64,000 bases of DNA from NCBI RefSeq assembly GCF_004151105.1, contig NZ_PHRF01000095.1, positions 372,001 to 436,000 of the forward strand, in the 5' to 3' direction. Position 1 is the stretch's first letter; every line of letters begins with the position of its first letter. Below the pieces are notes generated by a model. That model saw only the letters and a program-made list of their open reading frames with translations, ran no database searches and was not told the DNA's origin. A program made the position numbers and the translations under genes. Of this stretch, positions 23,678 through 32,845 are shown piece by piece. This stretch comes from Streptomyces sp. L-9-10. Its GTDB lineage: Bacteria > Actinomycetota > Actinomycetes > Streptomycetales > Streptomycetaceae.

Positions 23678-26194
23678 TCAACGGCGCCGCACGTCCCCCT
23701 TCCCGCACGCCACTCCGTCGCCGTCCGGGTCGAGCCGGAGCGGATCGTCCCCGCCGTTGACCTTCAGCCGCCCGTAGTCGTTCGCCGCGAGCCAGTCGCA
23801 GCGCGCCCTCGTCGTCGCCGCCTCCGTACTCCCCCGGCCGCCCTGACTCCCCCGCACCGTCTCGGGGAAGACCGTCGGTACGCAGACGTTCGCCGAGCCG
23901 TAGTGCCGGTCGCATCCCGCGACCTGCGGGCTCACCGGCGCCGAGGTCCGCTTCTTCCGCGGTTTCCCGGGGCTCTTCGCGAGATCCCCGGCGAAGTCGT
24001 GGACGTGCGCCGACTCCGCCGCCTTGTCGGCGAGCGCCGCCGGACCGCCCAGACGCACCCACTCGGCCACCGACGGAACGCCGTTGGCGTCGACCGCGAA
24101 CAGCATGTACCAGCCGGGGGGCGCCAGATTCGGGTTGCTCGTGACATTGAGGTCGACGTTGTTCCCGTCCACCGAGAGCGGCAGGTCCACGAACCGCTGG
24201 TTGGGGTCGGAGGAGTGGGTGACCGCGGCCGGCCGGATCAGTTCGGCCTTGGCGATCGGCCGGTCGACCGTGATCCGCTGCGTATCGCCGTACAGCCACT
24301 GGTTGTCGATCAGTGACGTGATCCGCGGGCGCGGTCCCTTGAGGAGATACGGCGGGGTGTAGAGCGACACCCGGTGGTTCCAGGAGCCGTTGCCCGGGTT
24401 GTCGCCGGTCGTCATCACCCGGCCGTCCGGCAGCAGGAACGCCGAGGAGTGGTAGCCGCGCGCCTCCGGGTCCACCGCGACCGGATCGAAGGTGTCCGTC
24501 GCCGGGTCGAACAGCGAGGACTCGTAGACGGGGTTGGCGCGGTTGTGCAGCGCGCCGCCCGTCTCCAGGACCTTGCCGTCGGGCAGGAGCACGGCGGAGC
24601 CGTACATCTTGCCCTGTGCCCCGGTCTGCGGCTGCGGTCCGTTGCCGAGGTCGACCGTGCCCTGCGGCAGCAACGGGCCCGGTGTGTAACGGGGGTTGGG
24701 CTGCTTGAGGTCGATGAGATCCGTCAGCCGGTTGGCCTCCGGATTGGAGTCGATATTGCCGCCGCCGATCGTCAGCACCCGCTGGTCCTGCGCGGGCGGC
24801 AGCAGCACGCTCGCCGACTGGTCGCGCTCGTCCTTGTTCTGGAGACCCGCGATCCCGGTCACCGTGTTGGCGTCGTAGTCGTAGACCGACGAGCCGGTGC
24901 CGGGCGTGCCGTTGCCGAAGACATGGCTGCCGGAGTAGAAGAGCCGCCCGTCCTGCATCAGGATCATCGACGGGTACAGGCCCCAGTACGACCAGGTCTG
25001 GTTGACCTGTCCCATCGGCAGCCACTTGTCCTGCGCGGCCGACCAGCGCTCGGCCGTCACCGAACCGCTGGAGTCCTCGCGCAGCCCGCCGAAGGACATC
25101 ACATCGCCATTGCCCATGATCGTGGCCGACGGATACCAGTGCCCGTCGTTCATGTCGTTGGTCCTGGTGTACGTCTCGGTGGCGGGGTCGAAGACGTACG
25201 AGTCCTTGTAGCCCTGGTAGCCGACCGTGCCGTCCGCCGACGGATAGCCCTTGTTGCCGCTCATCACCAGCACCCGGCCGTCGGAGAGCTGGACATGGCC
25301 GGAGCAGAACATGTCGTCGGGGGTGGGGACCGTACGGTACGAGCCGTCCGCCGGGTCGTACACCGCGGAGGTGAACGTACCGGCCTCGAACATCTCCGGG
25401 TCGTTGCCGGAGCCCGCGATCAGCAGCACCTTGCCGTTGTGCAGCACCACCGAGTGCATCGAACGCACCGGGTTCTCCGTCGGCAGCACCTGCCAGCGGC
25501 CGTTGGCGCACTCCTCGGCGGTCCCGGTGCACTCCGGTTCCACGGGCGGCGGGGCGACCTCCTCCATCACATAGTCATCGGTGGTCACACTGCCCGTGCC
25601 GTACACCGACACGCCCCAGGTGATCCGGTCGGTGCCGGGCGGAATGACGGGCGTACGGACCTCGGCCCGCTGGTAACCGGCGCTGAGGTCAAGGGTTTTG
25701 AGATCGGTCCAGTACTGCCAGCCCGCCGTGGCGTCATGGCGGAAGAGCGTGATCGCGGCGTCGGGTGTCGTCGACTTGTACCAGAGGGACAGGTCGTACT
25801 GCCGCTCGGGCACCACCACGGGCGCGCACTCCGCGGACTCCGTGATCAGCGCCTTGCGGTCGCCCTCGGTCCGGCGGGTCAGCGCGACTCTCAGCGCCGC
25901 GGTGCCGGAGCGGGCGTCGGCGACGGTGTCGAAGGAGAAGTCGTTGTCTCCCCAGCCGGACCGCTCCCAGCAGTACGGCAGGGCGTCCGTACCGGGCGGG
26001 CCCGGCGTCTCGAACCCGGGGTTCTTGACGAGGTTCACCCCGGCCGCGGCGGGCTGCTGGGTGGCGTACAGCATGCCGCCGGTCAGCGCGAGGAACGTGA
26101 GGAAGGCGGTACGACGCGACAGGCGGAAAGGGAAGGGGCGCGATGTACGGAATGCACGCGACGTACGGAAACGGCGTGGAGCGACAGGGCTCAT
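23678..26194 (-). CDS. Secreted radical-copper oxidase (GlxA/galactose-oxidase family)
   Basis: 838 residues. The N-terminus has a twin-Arg stretch (SRRTAFLTFLAL) and a signal peptide ending near 51, so export may be Tat-type. A CBM-like domain (VNLVKNPGFETPG) spans about 53-215. The kelch propeller and DUF1929 domain keep every active-site residue: Cys297 (MFCSG) for the cross-link, Tyr354 (HWYPS), Tyr581-His582 (GYHSS) and His660 (VTHSS). A C-terminal Excalibur-type calcium loop (DPDGDGVACG) ends the protein. Such enzymes oxidise alcohols to aldehydes on sugars, giving H2O2. It is last in a coupled operon of three glycosyltransferases. Confidence 0.9.
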   Translation of the reverse strand: MSPVAPRRFRTSRAFRTSRPFPFRLSRRTAFLTFLALTGGMLYATQQPAAAGVNLVKNPGFETPGPPGTDALPYCWERSGWGDNDFSFDTVADARSGTAALRVALTRRTEGDRKALITESAECAPVVVPERQYDLSLWYKSTTPDAAITLFRHDATAGWQYWTDLKTLDLSAGYQRAEVRTPVIPPGTDRITWGVSVYGTGSVTTDDYVMEEVAPPPVEPECTGTAEECANGRWQVLPTENPVRSMHSVVLHNGKVLLIAGSGNDPEMFEAGTFTSAVYDPADGSYRTVPTPDDMFCSGHVQLSDGRVLVMSGNKGYPSADGTVGYQGYKDSYVFDPATETYTRTNDMNDGHWYPSATIMGNGDVMSFGGLREDSSGSVTAERWSAAQDKWLPMGQVNQTWSYWGLYPSMILMQDGRLFYSGSHVFGNGTPGTGSSVYDYDANTVTGIAGLQNKDERDQSASVLLPPAQDQRVLTIGGGNIDSNPEANRLTDLIDLKQPNPRYTPGPLLPQGTVDLGNGPQPQTGAQGKMYGSAVLLPDGKVLETGGALHNRANPVYESSLFDPATDTFDPVAVDPEARGYHSSAFLLPDGRVMTTGDNPGNGSWNHRVSLYTPPYLLKGPRPRITSLIDNQWLYGDTQRITVDRPIAKAELIRPAAVTHSSDPNQRFVDLPLSVDGNNVDLNVTSNPNLAPPGWYMLFAVDANGVPSVAEWVRLGGPAALADKAAESAHVHDFAGDLAKSPGKPRKKRTSAPVSPQVAGCDRHYGSANVCVPTVFPETVRGSQGGRGSTEAATTRARCDWLAANDYGRLKVNGGDDPLRLDPDGDGVACGKGDVRRR

Positions 26195-27465
26195 CGGCGC
26201 ACGCTCCCCTCGGTACGGGCGGCCACCGCCGCACGGTTCGTCGCGCGGCGAGCCGCACGGCCCGCCCCGCGCCCCGCCCGCTCCCGCTTCGGCTCACGCC
26301 TCGGCTCCCGCTTGGGCAGATAGACCAGCGCCTCCGTGCCCACGAACCGCAGCACGAACGTCGCCAGCAGCGCGCACGCGGTCGCCGTCAGCACCCCCAT
26401 CCCGAGCTGTGCGACGAACAGCGCGATCAGCGGGATACGGAGCAGCAGGTCGGCGTTGGCGAGCAGCGCGAACCGGCCCACCCGGTCCGCCCAGTGCCGG
26501 TGCGCCCGCCGGTCGCGGAAGAGCAGCACCTCGATCAGGAGGAAGTTCCACAGGACCCCGAACTGGTTGGCCACCACCTCGGCCGGCAGATAGTGCACCC
26601 CGGCCGCCGTGAGCCCGTGCAGCGCGAGCAGGTTCGGTACGAAGCCGGTGAGCCCGATCAGTCCGAAGGCGATCATCCGGGCGAGCGGGGCGGCCGTCCG
26701 CAGCTCCACGAGGTGGCGCAGGAAGCGCAGCCCCTCCTTCGCCGTCGACTTCGACTCGCCCGCGAACCGGTCGCGGAAGACGAACGGCACCTCGGCCGGC
26801 TGCTCGGGCCGGCAGCGTACGGCCAGCTCCAGCAGGATCTTGTAGCCGAGCGGTCGCAGCGCCTCCGCGGTGACGGCGGAGCGCCGGATCGCGAAGAACC
26901 CGCTCATCGGGTCGCTGATTCCGCGCAGCCCGGCCGGGAAGAGCCCCTTGGTCAGCCAGGTCGCCGCGCGGGACACCGCGACGCGGTAGCCGCCGGCCAG
27001 CCCGGCCCGGCTGCCGCCCTCGATATAGCGGCTCGCGACGACGAGATCCGCGGAGGTCCGCTCCCCGGCCGCGACCAGCTCGGGGACGAGCGCGGGCGGA
27101 TGCTGGAGGTCGGCGTCCATGACGACGATCCAGTCGGACCCCGCGGCCCTGAGCCCTTCGACGACCGCACCGCCGAGACCTCCCTCGGGCTTCTCCCGGT
27201 GGATCACGCTCACCGGGAACGGGCAGTCCTGCGCGGCGGATTCGATGACCTCGGGGGTGTCGTCGGTCGAGTCGTCGACGAAGATCACCTCGCAGGGCAG
27301 CCTGGCCGGTACGGCGTCGGTGAGCTGCCGCAGCAACTCCCTTACGTTCCCCGACTCGTTGAAGGTCGGGATGATGACGGTGACGGCGCCGGGCTCGGCG
27401 ACGACGGTCGCCTCCAGCTCCGGTTCACCGCGCTCCCCGGCACCGATGGGGGGAAGAATGCTCAT
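26191..27465 (-). CDS. Polyprenyl-phosphate glycosyltransferase (GT2) fused to GtrA-like membrane domain
   Basis: 424 residues. Residues about 25-260 are a GT2 domain of the dolichol-phosphate mannose synthase type (VTVIIPTFNESGNV, VIFVDDSTDDT, VVMDADLQHPP, SDPMSGFFAIRR). Residues about 275-390 have four membrane helices of the GtrA type. The tail is basic. It should load a sugar on polyprenyl phosphate and help flip it, supplying the donor for the GT39-like enzyme encoded just upstream. The ATG at 27465 overlaps the stop of that gene and follows GGGAGGCG. Confidence 0.9.
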   Translation of the reverse strand: MSILPPIGAGERGEPELEATVVAEPGAVTVIIPTFNESGNVRELLRQLTDAVPARLPCEVIFVDDSTDDTPEVIESAAQDCPFPVSVIHREKPEGGLGGAVVEGLRAAGSDWIVVMDADLQHPPALVPELVAAGERTSADLVVASRYIEGGSRAGLAGGYRVAVSRAATWLTKGLFPAGLRGISDPMSGFFAIRRSAVTAEALRPLGYKILLELAVRCRPEQPAEVPFVFRDRFAGESKSTAKEGLRFLRHLVELRTAAPLARMIAFGLIGLTGFVPNLLALHGLTAAGVHYLPAEVVANQFGVLWNFLLIEVLLFRDRRAHRHWADRVGRFALLANADLLLRIPLIALFVAQLGMGVLTATACALLATFVLRFVGTEALVYLPKREPRREPKRERAGRGAGRAARRATNRAAVAARTEGSVRR

Positions 27466-29198
27466 CGCTCGTCGCCTCCCGCGATCCGGTCGCCATCCGT
27501 GCTCACCGTGCGTCCCGCGCTTCCCGTACGCCCCGCGCTTTCCGCGCTTCCCGTGCTTCCCGTGATCCGCCGGATCTCGATCCGGTCCTCGCCGTCCCCG
27601 AAGACGGCGACAGCGGTCGAGTGCTCCAGCGCGTCCCGCACCTTGGGCAGATCGCGCGCGTCGCGCCGTACGGTCGGGGACGCGACCACATAGTCCAGAT
27701 CGCGCCAGCCGTCGGGCATGGTCTTCGTGACGGCCGGGTCGAGGTCGGCCTTGTAGAACCAGATCGCGCCGAGCCCCGGTTCGTATCCGGCGTGCACGAG
27801 GTCCAGCCAGAGCGCGTCGTCGACCAGCACCCGGGCCCGGGACGGGTCGGGCACCTCGGTCGCCATCCAGGAAGCGGCCTGCCGGTAGGGGGCGTTGGCG
27901 TCGGCCGTCAGCGCCGTGCGATCGCCGTCGTACCACCGGGGTACGACGACGGCCAGCGCGCTCGCGGCGAGCGCGGCCAGCGCCGTCCAGCGGACGGCGG
28001 TGAGCGTACGGCCCTCCCGCGGCCCGCGCCGTCGGCGCAGGATCGCGTGGGTGACGGACGCGGCGCCGCCCGCCAGCACCAGCGCCAGGAACGGCAGCGC
28101 CTGGATGACGTACATCGCGGGCAGATAGCCGGACGGGCGCAGGGCGACCAGGGTGAGGATCACCACGGCCAGCGCGGGCCCCGCGAGCGCCCGCGCGGTG
28201 ACCGACCAGCGCAGGGTGACCACCAGCAGGACGGCGCCCGCGATCCCGCCGAGCGGCAGCACCCGGTCGTAGTACAGCCAGGACTGGAGCACCCCGTACG
28301 AGCCGCTGCCCGGGTCGAGCACGAAGCCGGAGCCGGGCCTGCTCATCTGGAACGCGATGCCGTCCCAGAGCGAGACATGCCCGCCGCCGGGCAGCAGTTC
28401 CCCCTTGAGCAGGGCCATCAGCGGATAGCAGAGGCCGACCAGCGCGCAGGCGGTGATCGCGCCGGTCACCGCGAACTTCCGGGTGTCGCGATGGCTGTGC
28501 CGCCACAGGGTCACCAGCAGCGCGGGCAGGATGACCAGCATGGTCTCCTTCGTGAGCACCCCGACGGCGGCGGCGATTCCGGCCGCGAAGTGGTGCCAGA
28601 GATGCCGGCTGGGCGAGGCCGCGAGGCAGAACGCGAGCAGTATCCACATCACGGCGATGTTGTCGAGGAAGATCTCCCGCTGGAGCACCACGGAGAGCGG
28701 GGAGAGCCCGAACAGGGCCATCGCCAGCCCGGCGGCCCAGCGCGGCAGCCAGAGCCGCCTGGCCAGTACGTAGAGGAAGACCGCGCTCGCCGCGCTGACC
28801 AGCAGCATCGCGAAGCGCATCGGGGCGACCGTCATCGTCTCGGGCGAGAGGAGCGAGGGCAGCCAGGTCAGGAAGGCGATCTGCATCCAGCCGAGCGGCG
28901 GATGGTCGTACCAGTAGGTGTAGTGGGCGAGGCCCTTGCCCTCCTGGACGGCCCAGGCCTGGGCGAGATAGGTGCCCTCGTCGTCGCTGAGCGTCGGATA
29001 GTGCTGGATGTTCCAGCCCTGGACCAGCAGGATCGCGACGAGGAGCGCCCCGCACAGGAGCAGATCGGCGCGGGAGCGGCGGAAGCGTATGACCGGCCGG
29101 ACGGTGAGCCGCGTCCTGCTGACGCGGCGGGCATGGCCGGGCCGCGCGGTGACGGCGGTCGGCTGCCCGGTCGTCACCGTGGGGAGGGTGGAGGTCAC
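27462..29198 (-). CDS. GT39/ArnT-type membrane glycosyltransferase
   Basis: 578 residues with about 11 membrane helices and the first-loop acidic motif of C-type glycosyltransferases (SDDEGTYLAQA), followed by YDHPPLGWMQ. These enzymes transfer a sugar from a polyprenyl phosphate to a protein, lipid or glycan on the outer face. The C-terminal 100 residues form a soluble domain ending in a Gly/Ser/Thr low-complexity stretch (STGSAESAGRTGSAGRT). The GTG at 29198 overlaps the previous stop. The polyprenyl sugar is probably made by the GT2-GtrA protein that follows. Confidence 0.88.
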   Translation of the reverse strand: MTSTLPTVTTGQPTAVTARPGHARRVSRTRLTVRPVIRFRRSRADLLLCGALLVAILLVQGWNIQHYPTLSDDEGTYLAQAWAVQEGKGLAHYTYWYDHPPLGWMQIAFLTWLPSLLSPETMTVAPMRFAMLLVSAASAVFLYVLARRLWLPRWAAGLAMALFGLSPLSVVLQREIFLDNIAVMWILLAFCLAASPSRHLWHHFAAGIAAAVGVLTKETMLVILPALLVTLWRHSHRDTRKFAVTGAITACALVGLCYPLMALLKGELLPGGGHVSLWDGIAFQMSRPGSGFVLDPGSGSYGVLQSWLYYDRVLPLGGIAGAVLLVVTLRWSVTARALAGPALAVVILTLVALRPSGYLPAMYVIQALPFLALVLAGGAASVTHAILRRRRGPREGRTLTAVRWTALAALAASALAVVVPRWYDGDRTALTADANAPYRQAASWMATEVPDPSRARVLVDDALWLDLVHAGYEPGLGAIWFYKADLDPAVTKTMPDGWRDLDYVVASPTVRRDARDLPKVRDALEHSTAVAVFGDGEDRIEIRRITGSTGSAESAGRTGSAGRTVSTDGDRIAGGDER

Positions 29199-30451
29199 GC
29201 GTGGACGTCCTCTCGGATGAGATGCGCGCCGACATGACTGGTCAGCTCCCAGTCGCTGCGCCCCCGGTGCTCGCGCCAGACGGCGCGGACCGCCGCGCCC
29301 GCGAGGAGCACCTGGTAGATGGGGCCGCCGACGATGAGCTTCAGATAGTGCGAGAGGCGGACCCGCAGTCCGTACTGCTTGCCGAAGTCATGGAGCCCGA
29401 CGACCTCGAAGACGAAGGTCACCATGGCGGTGACCAGCGGCAGGAACGTCACGAACGCGACCGTGACCGGTACGTCGAGCAGGAGCGCGATCGCCACGTT
29501 GAGCGGGATGATCAAGCCGGTGAACGCCTGGAGGAACGGGGTCATCAGCGTGTAGCGGGCGAGCATCCGCTGTCCGCGCGTGGGCAGTTGGCGCCAGTCC
29601 TTCTTGCGGTACACCTGAAGGAAGCCCTGGTTCCAGCGGGTGCGCTGTTTGAGCAGGGAGACGAGCGAGCCCGGGGTCTCCTCGCGGGTCACCATGTCGG
29701 AGTCGTACGCGACGACGACCTTCTTGCCGACGCTGGAGAGGCGTACGCCCAGATCGCAGTCCTCGGCCAGGCAGTTCGGGTCCCAGCCGCCCGCCTCGCG
29801 CAGGACGTCGGTGCGGACGAAGACGGTGTTGCCGCCGAGCGGGATGAAGCCCTTCTGGGCGTGCAGATGGAGCCTGCTGCGGAACCAGAAGAAGTACTCC
29901 AGGCAGTTGCGCAGGCTGTACCAGCTGGAGTGGAAGTTGATCAGCTGGACGCCGCCCTGGACGACATCGGCGCCGGTGGTGCGGAAGGCGTGGTCGACGT
30001 GGGTCAGCAGCTCCGGGTGGACCTGGTCCTCGGCGTCGAAGACCCCGACGACCTCCCCGGTGCAGTACGGCAGCGCCGTGTTGAGCGCCTTGGGCTTGTT
30101 CTTGGCCTCATGGGTGTCGACGACGACCCTGACCCGGTGGGGGTCGCGGGCGGCGGCCCGTTCGGCGACCGCCGCCGTCTCCGGGTCGTCGTGCCCGACG
30201 ATGACGATGATCTCGAACCTGCTGTGGCCGGACTCCAGCAGCCGCTCGACGGTGTGCTCCAGCACGGCCTGTTCGTGACGGGCCGGCAGCAGCAGCGAGA
30301 ACGAGCCCTCGCGGCCGCCGTCGGGCCGGTCGAATCTGGTCGCGGCGAGCGTTTCCGGCGTACGCCAGGCATGCATCTGCCACCAGAGCGTGAACGCGGC
30401 CATCCAGAACAGCGCCAGTGAAATGGCAGCGATGAATACGGACGTGAACAC
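29195..30451 (-). CDS. Processive-type GT2 glycosyltransferase, membrane-bound
   Basis: 418 residues. An N-terminal membrane helix precedes a GT2 catalytic domain with the acidic motifs VFDAEDQVHPE and NCLAEDCDLGVRL and the RTRWNQG motif of cellulose/hyaluronan synthase-like enzymes. Three or four C-terminal helices follow. It probably polymerises a beta-linked glycan. The GTG at 30451 has GAGGGGGG five bases upstream, better than an in-frame ATG 78 bp earlier. It is first in a four-gene coupled operon with the copper oxidase last, an arrangement like the cslA-glxA pair of Streptomyces. Confidence 0.88.
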   Translation of the reverse strand: MFTSVFIAAISLALFWMAAFTLWWQMHAWRTPETLAATRFDRPDGGREGSFSLLLPARHEQAVLEHTVERLLESGHSRFEIIVIVGHDDPETAAVAERAAARDPHRVRVVVDTHEAKNKPKALNTALPYCTGEVVGVFDAEDQVHPELLTHVDHAFRTTGADVVQGGVQLINFHSSWYSLRNCLEYFFWFRSRLHLHAQKGFIPLGGNTVFVRTDVLREAGGWDPNCLAEDCDLGVRLSSVGKKVVVAYDSDMVTREETPGSLVSLLKQRTRWNQGFLQVYRKKDWRQLPTRGQRMLARYTLMTPFLQAFTGLIIPLNVAIALLLDVPVTVAFVTFLPLVTAMVTFVFEVVGLHDFGKQYGLRVRLSHYLKLIVGGPIYQVLLAGAAVRAVWREHRGRSDWELTSHVGAHLIREDVHA

Positions 30452-30657
30452 ATGGCCCCCCTCGGCCAGGGCAGGCCGCGGCAGGCCCCCCTGGCCGTCG
30501 GCTGACCCCTGCATCCCCCTCGTGCGCACAGTCCCCCCGTGCGCACCTGTTGTGACTCTTGTGGAGACAATAAGGGGGACCTGTGACAGCCGGAGGGCTG
30601 ATTGGGTGAATACTGCGTTTCAGTCCGATTCACCATGCGTCGGAAATCAGCCATACG

Positions 30658-32718
30658 TTACTCGAAAACGCCCAACTCTCCCTTTAGTGCGCTTACTTCC
30701 GTCATCGGCGCGGCACAGACGAACCTCCGGCAGACATAGGCGGCGGCCTCCCCGCCGACCAGCGGACGGTCCGCCAGCAGCGGGAACTCATCGCTTCCGG
30801 CCACTCCCGCCGCGACGACGGCGCCGGGCGCGGTGCCCAGCAGCGCCGTACGGTGCAGCGCGCTCCGCTCCGGCCCGGTCCCGGCCGCCACGCTCCCCGC
30901 CGGTCCCGGCTTTTCCACGACCGCGATCTCGCGCGGCCCGTCGAGCAGCGCCTCGGCCACCGCGAGCCCCCAGCCGATGAAGCGCGGCGCCCTCGGCCCG
31001 AGCGCCTTCACCACCCCCAACGCCCCTTCCGCGGCGGTGCGATGGGCCTCGGAGCCGGTGTGCGCGGCATACGAGAGAAGCGCCCCGGCGGCGGCCGTCC
31101 AGCCGGACGGCGTGGCGTTGTCCGTGGGGTCCTGCGGGCGCCTGATCAACTGTTCGGCGTCGTTCGCCGTGTCGTACAGCGTCCCGCCCTCGGCCACGAA
31201 CCTGTCGAGCACAATGTCCAGCAAGAACCCGGCGAATTCCAGCCATGTCCCCTCACCGGTGACCCCCGCGAGCGCCAGGAAGCCCTCGGCGACATCGCCG
31301 TAGTCCTCCAGCACCCCCGCGTTGGCGCCGGTGCGGCCGTCCTTCGACGTACGGGCGAGCCGTGCCGCGTCGTCCAGATGCACCCGCACCAGCAGATCGG
31401 CGGCCTCGGTGGCGCGTTCCACCAGATCCAGCCGGTCGAAGTAGGCGCCGGTCTCGGCCAGGGCGGCGATCGCGAGCCCGTTCCAGGCGGCCACGACCTT
31501 GTCGTCCCGTCCCGGTTTCGGCCGCCCGTCGCGCGCCGCGAGCAGCCGCCGCCGTACGGAGGCGACCCGCTCGGCGTCCGCCACCCCGCCGTCCAGCGGC
31601 AGTTGCAGCACGGACGCGCCCTCCTCGAAGGTGCCCTCCTCCGTCACCCCGAAGTACCGCGCGGCGAACGCGGCGTCGGACTCCCCCAGCACCTCGCGCA
31701 GCTGGTCAGGCGTCCACACGTAGAACGCGCCCTCGACATGCGCGCCGCTGCCGTCGTCACTGTCCGCGTCCAGGGCCGAGGCGAACCCGCCCTCCGCCGT
31801 GCGCAGTTCCCGCACCATGAAGTCGGCCGTCTCCAGCGCCACCCGCCGGGCCAGATCGGATCCCGTGGCCCGCCACAGATGCGCGTACACCCGGCACAGC
31901 AGCGCGTTGTCGTACAGCATCTTCTCGAAGTGGGGCACGGTCCACTCGCGGTCCACCGAGTAGCGGGCGAACCCGCCGCCGAGCTGGTCGTAGATCCCGC
32001 CCCTGGCCATCGCCTCACATGTGTCGGCGGCCATCTGGAGCGCGCCCTCCGCGCCGGTACGGGCGTTGTGGCGCAGCAGGAACTCCACGGCCATGGACGG
32101 CGGGAACTTGGGCGCCCCGCCGAACCCGCCCCGCACCGCGTCGTACTCCCGCGTCAGCCCCAGCAGCGCCTGCGCCAGCTCCTCCTCACCCGGCACCCCG
32201 TCCCCCCGGTACGCGAGCGACCGCCCCGCCAGCTCCCCCACGATCCGCGCCGCGACCTCCGTGACCTCCCCGCGCCGGTCCTTCCACGCGGCACTGACCC
32301 CCTCCAGGACCTGCGGGAAGGACGCCATGCCGTGCCGGGGCGCGGGCGGGAAGTACGTACCGAAGTAGAACGGCTCCCCGTCCGCCGTCAGAAACACCGT
32401 CATGGGCCACCCGCCCTGCCCGGTGGCCGCCTGAACCGCCTCCATGTACACGGCGTCCACATCGGGCCGCTCCTCGCGGTCGACCTTGACGCTGACGAAG
32501 TGGGCGTTCATGTACCGGGCGGTCGTCTCGTCCTCGAAGCTCTCGCCCGCCATCACATGGCACCAGTGGCAGCTGCTGTACCCGACGCTCAGCAGCACCG
32601 GCACATCCCGCCGCCGCGCCTCCTCGAACGCCGCGGGCGACCAGGGCCACCAGTCGACGGGGTTGTCGGCGTGCTGGAGGAGGTACGGGGAGGTCTCATG
32701 GGCCAGTCGGTTCGCCAT
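30658..32718 (-). CDS. Thioredoxin-fold DUF255 protein (YyaL/SSP411 family)
   Basis: 686 residues. The N-terminal thioredoxin-like domain reads MANRLAHETSPYLLQHADNP, then SYGYSSCHWCHVM-type sequence with the CHWC redox motif. The rest is an alpha/alpha-barrel resembling N-acylglucosamine epimerase or cellulase folds (DDKVVAAWNGLAIAALAETG). The cellular role of the family is unknown. The ATG at 32718 gives the family N-terminus exactly. It is transcribed alone, divergently from the NB-ARC gene. Confidence 0.92.
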   Translation of the reverse strand: MANRLAHETSPYLLQHADNPVDWWPWSPAAFEEARRRDVPVLLSVGYSSCHWCHVMAGESFEDETTARYMNAHFVSVKVDREERPDVDAVYMEAVQAATGQGGWPMTVFLTADGEPFYFGTYFPPAPRHGMASFPQVLEGVSAAWKDRRGEVTEVAARIVGELAGRSLAYRGDGVPGEEELAQALLGLTREYDAVRGGFGGAPKFPPSMAVEFLLRHNARTGAEGALQMAADTCEAMARGGIYDQLGGGFARYSVDREWTVPHFEKMLYDNALLCRVYAHLWRATGSDLARRVALETADFMVRELRTAEGGFASALDADSDDGSGAHVEGAFYVWTPDQLREVLGESDAAFAARYFGVTEEGTFEEGASVLQLPLDGGVADAERVASVRRRLLAARDGRPKPGRDDKVVAAWNGLAIAALAETGAYFDRLDLVERATEAADLLVRVHLDDAARLARTSKDGRTGANAGVLEDYGDVAEGFLALAGVTGEGTWLEFAGFLLDIVLDRFVAEGGTLYDTANDAEQLIRRPQDPTDNATPSGWTAAAGALLSYAAHTGSEAHRTAAEGALGVVKALGPRAPRFIGWGLAVAEALLDGPREIAVVEKPGPAGSVAAGTGPERSALHRTALLGTAPGAVVAAGVAGSDEFPLLADRPLVGGEAAAYVCRRFVCAAPMTEVSALKGELGVFE

Positions 32719-32845
32719 GCGCCCCATCCTGCCCCAGCCCGCGGGAGACCGCGGAAGACACACGCGCCCGCGGGCTCCCCTCGCGCTCGCGCCGCCCGCA
32801 CAGGACAATGTCGTCTCTCACCCATGCTCTCGGAGGGGGACGCAT

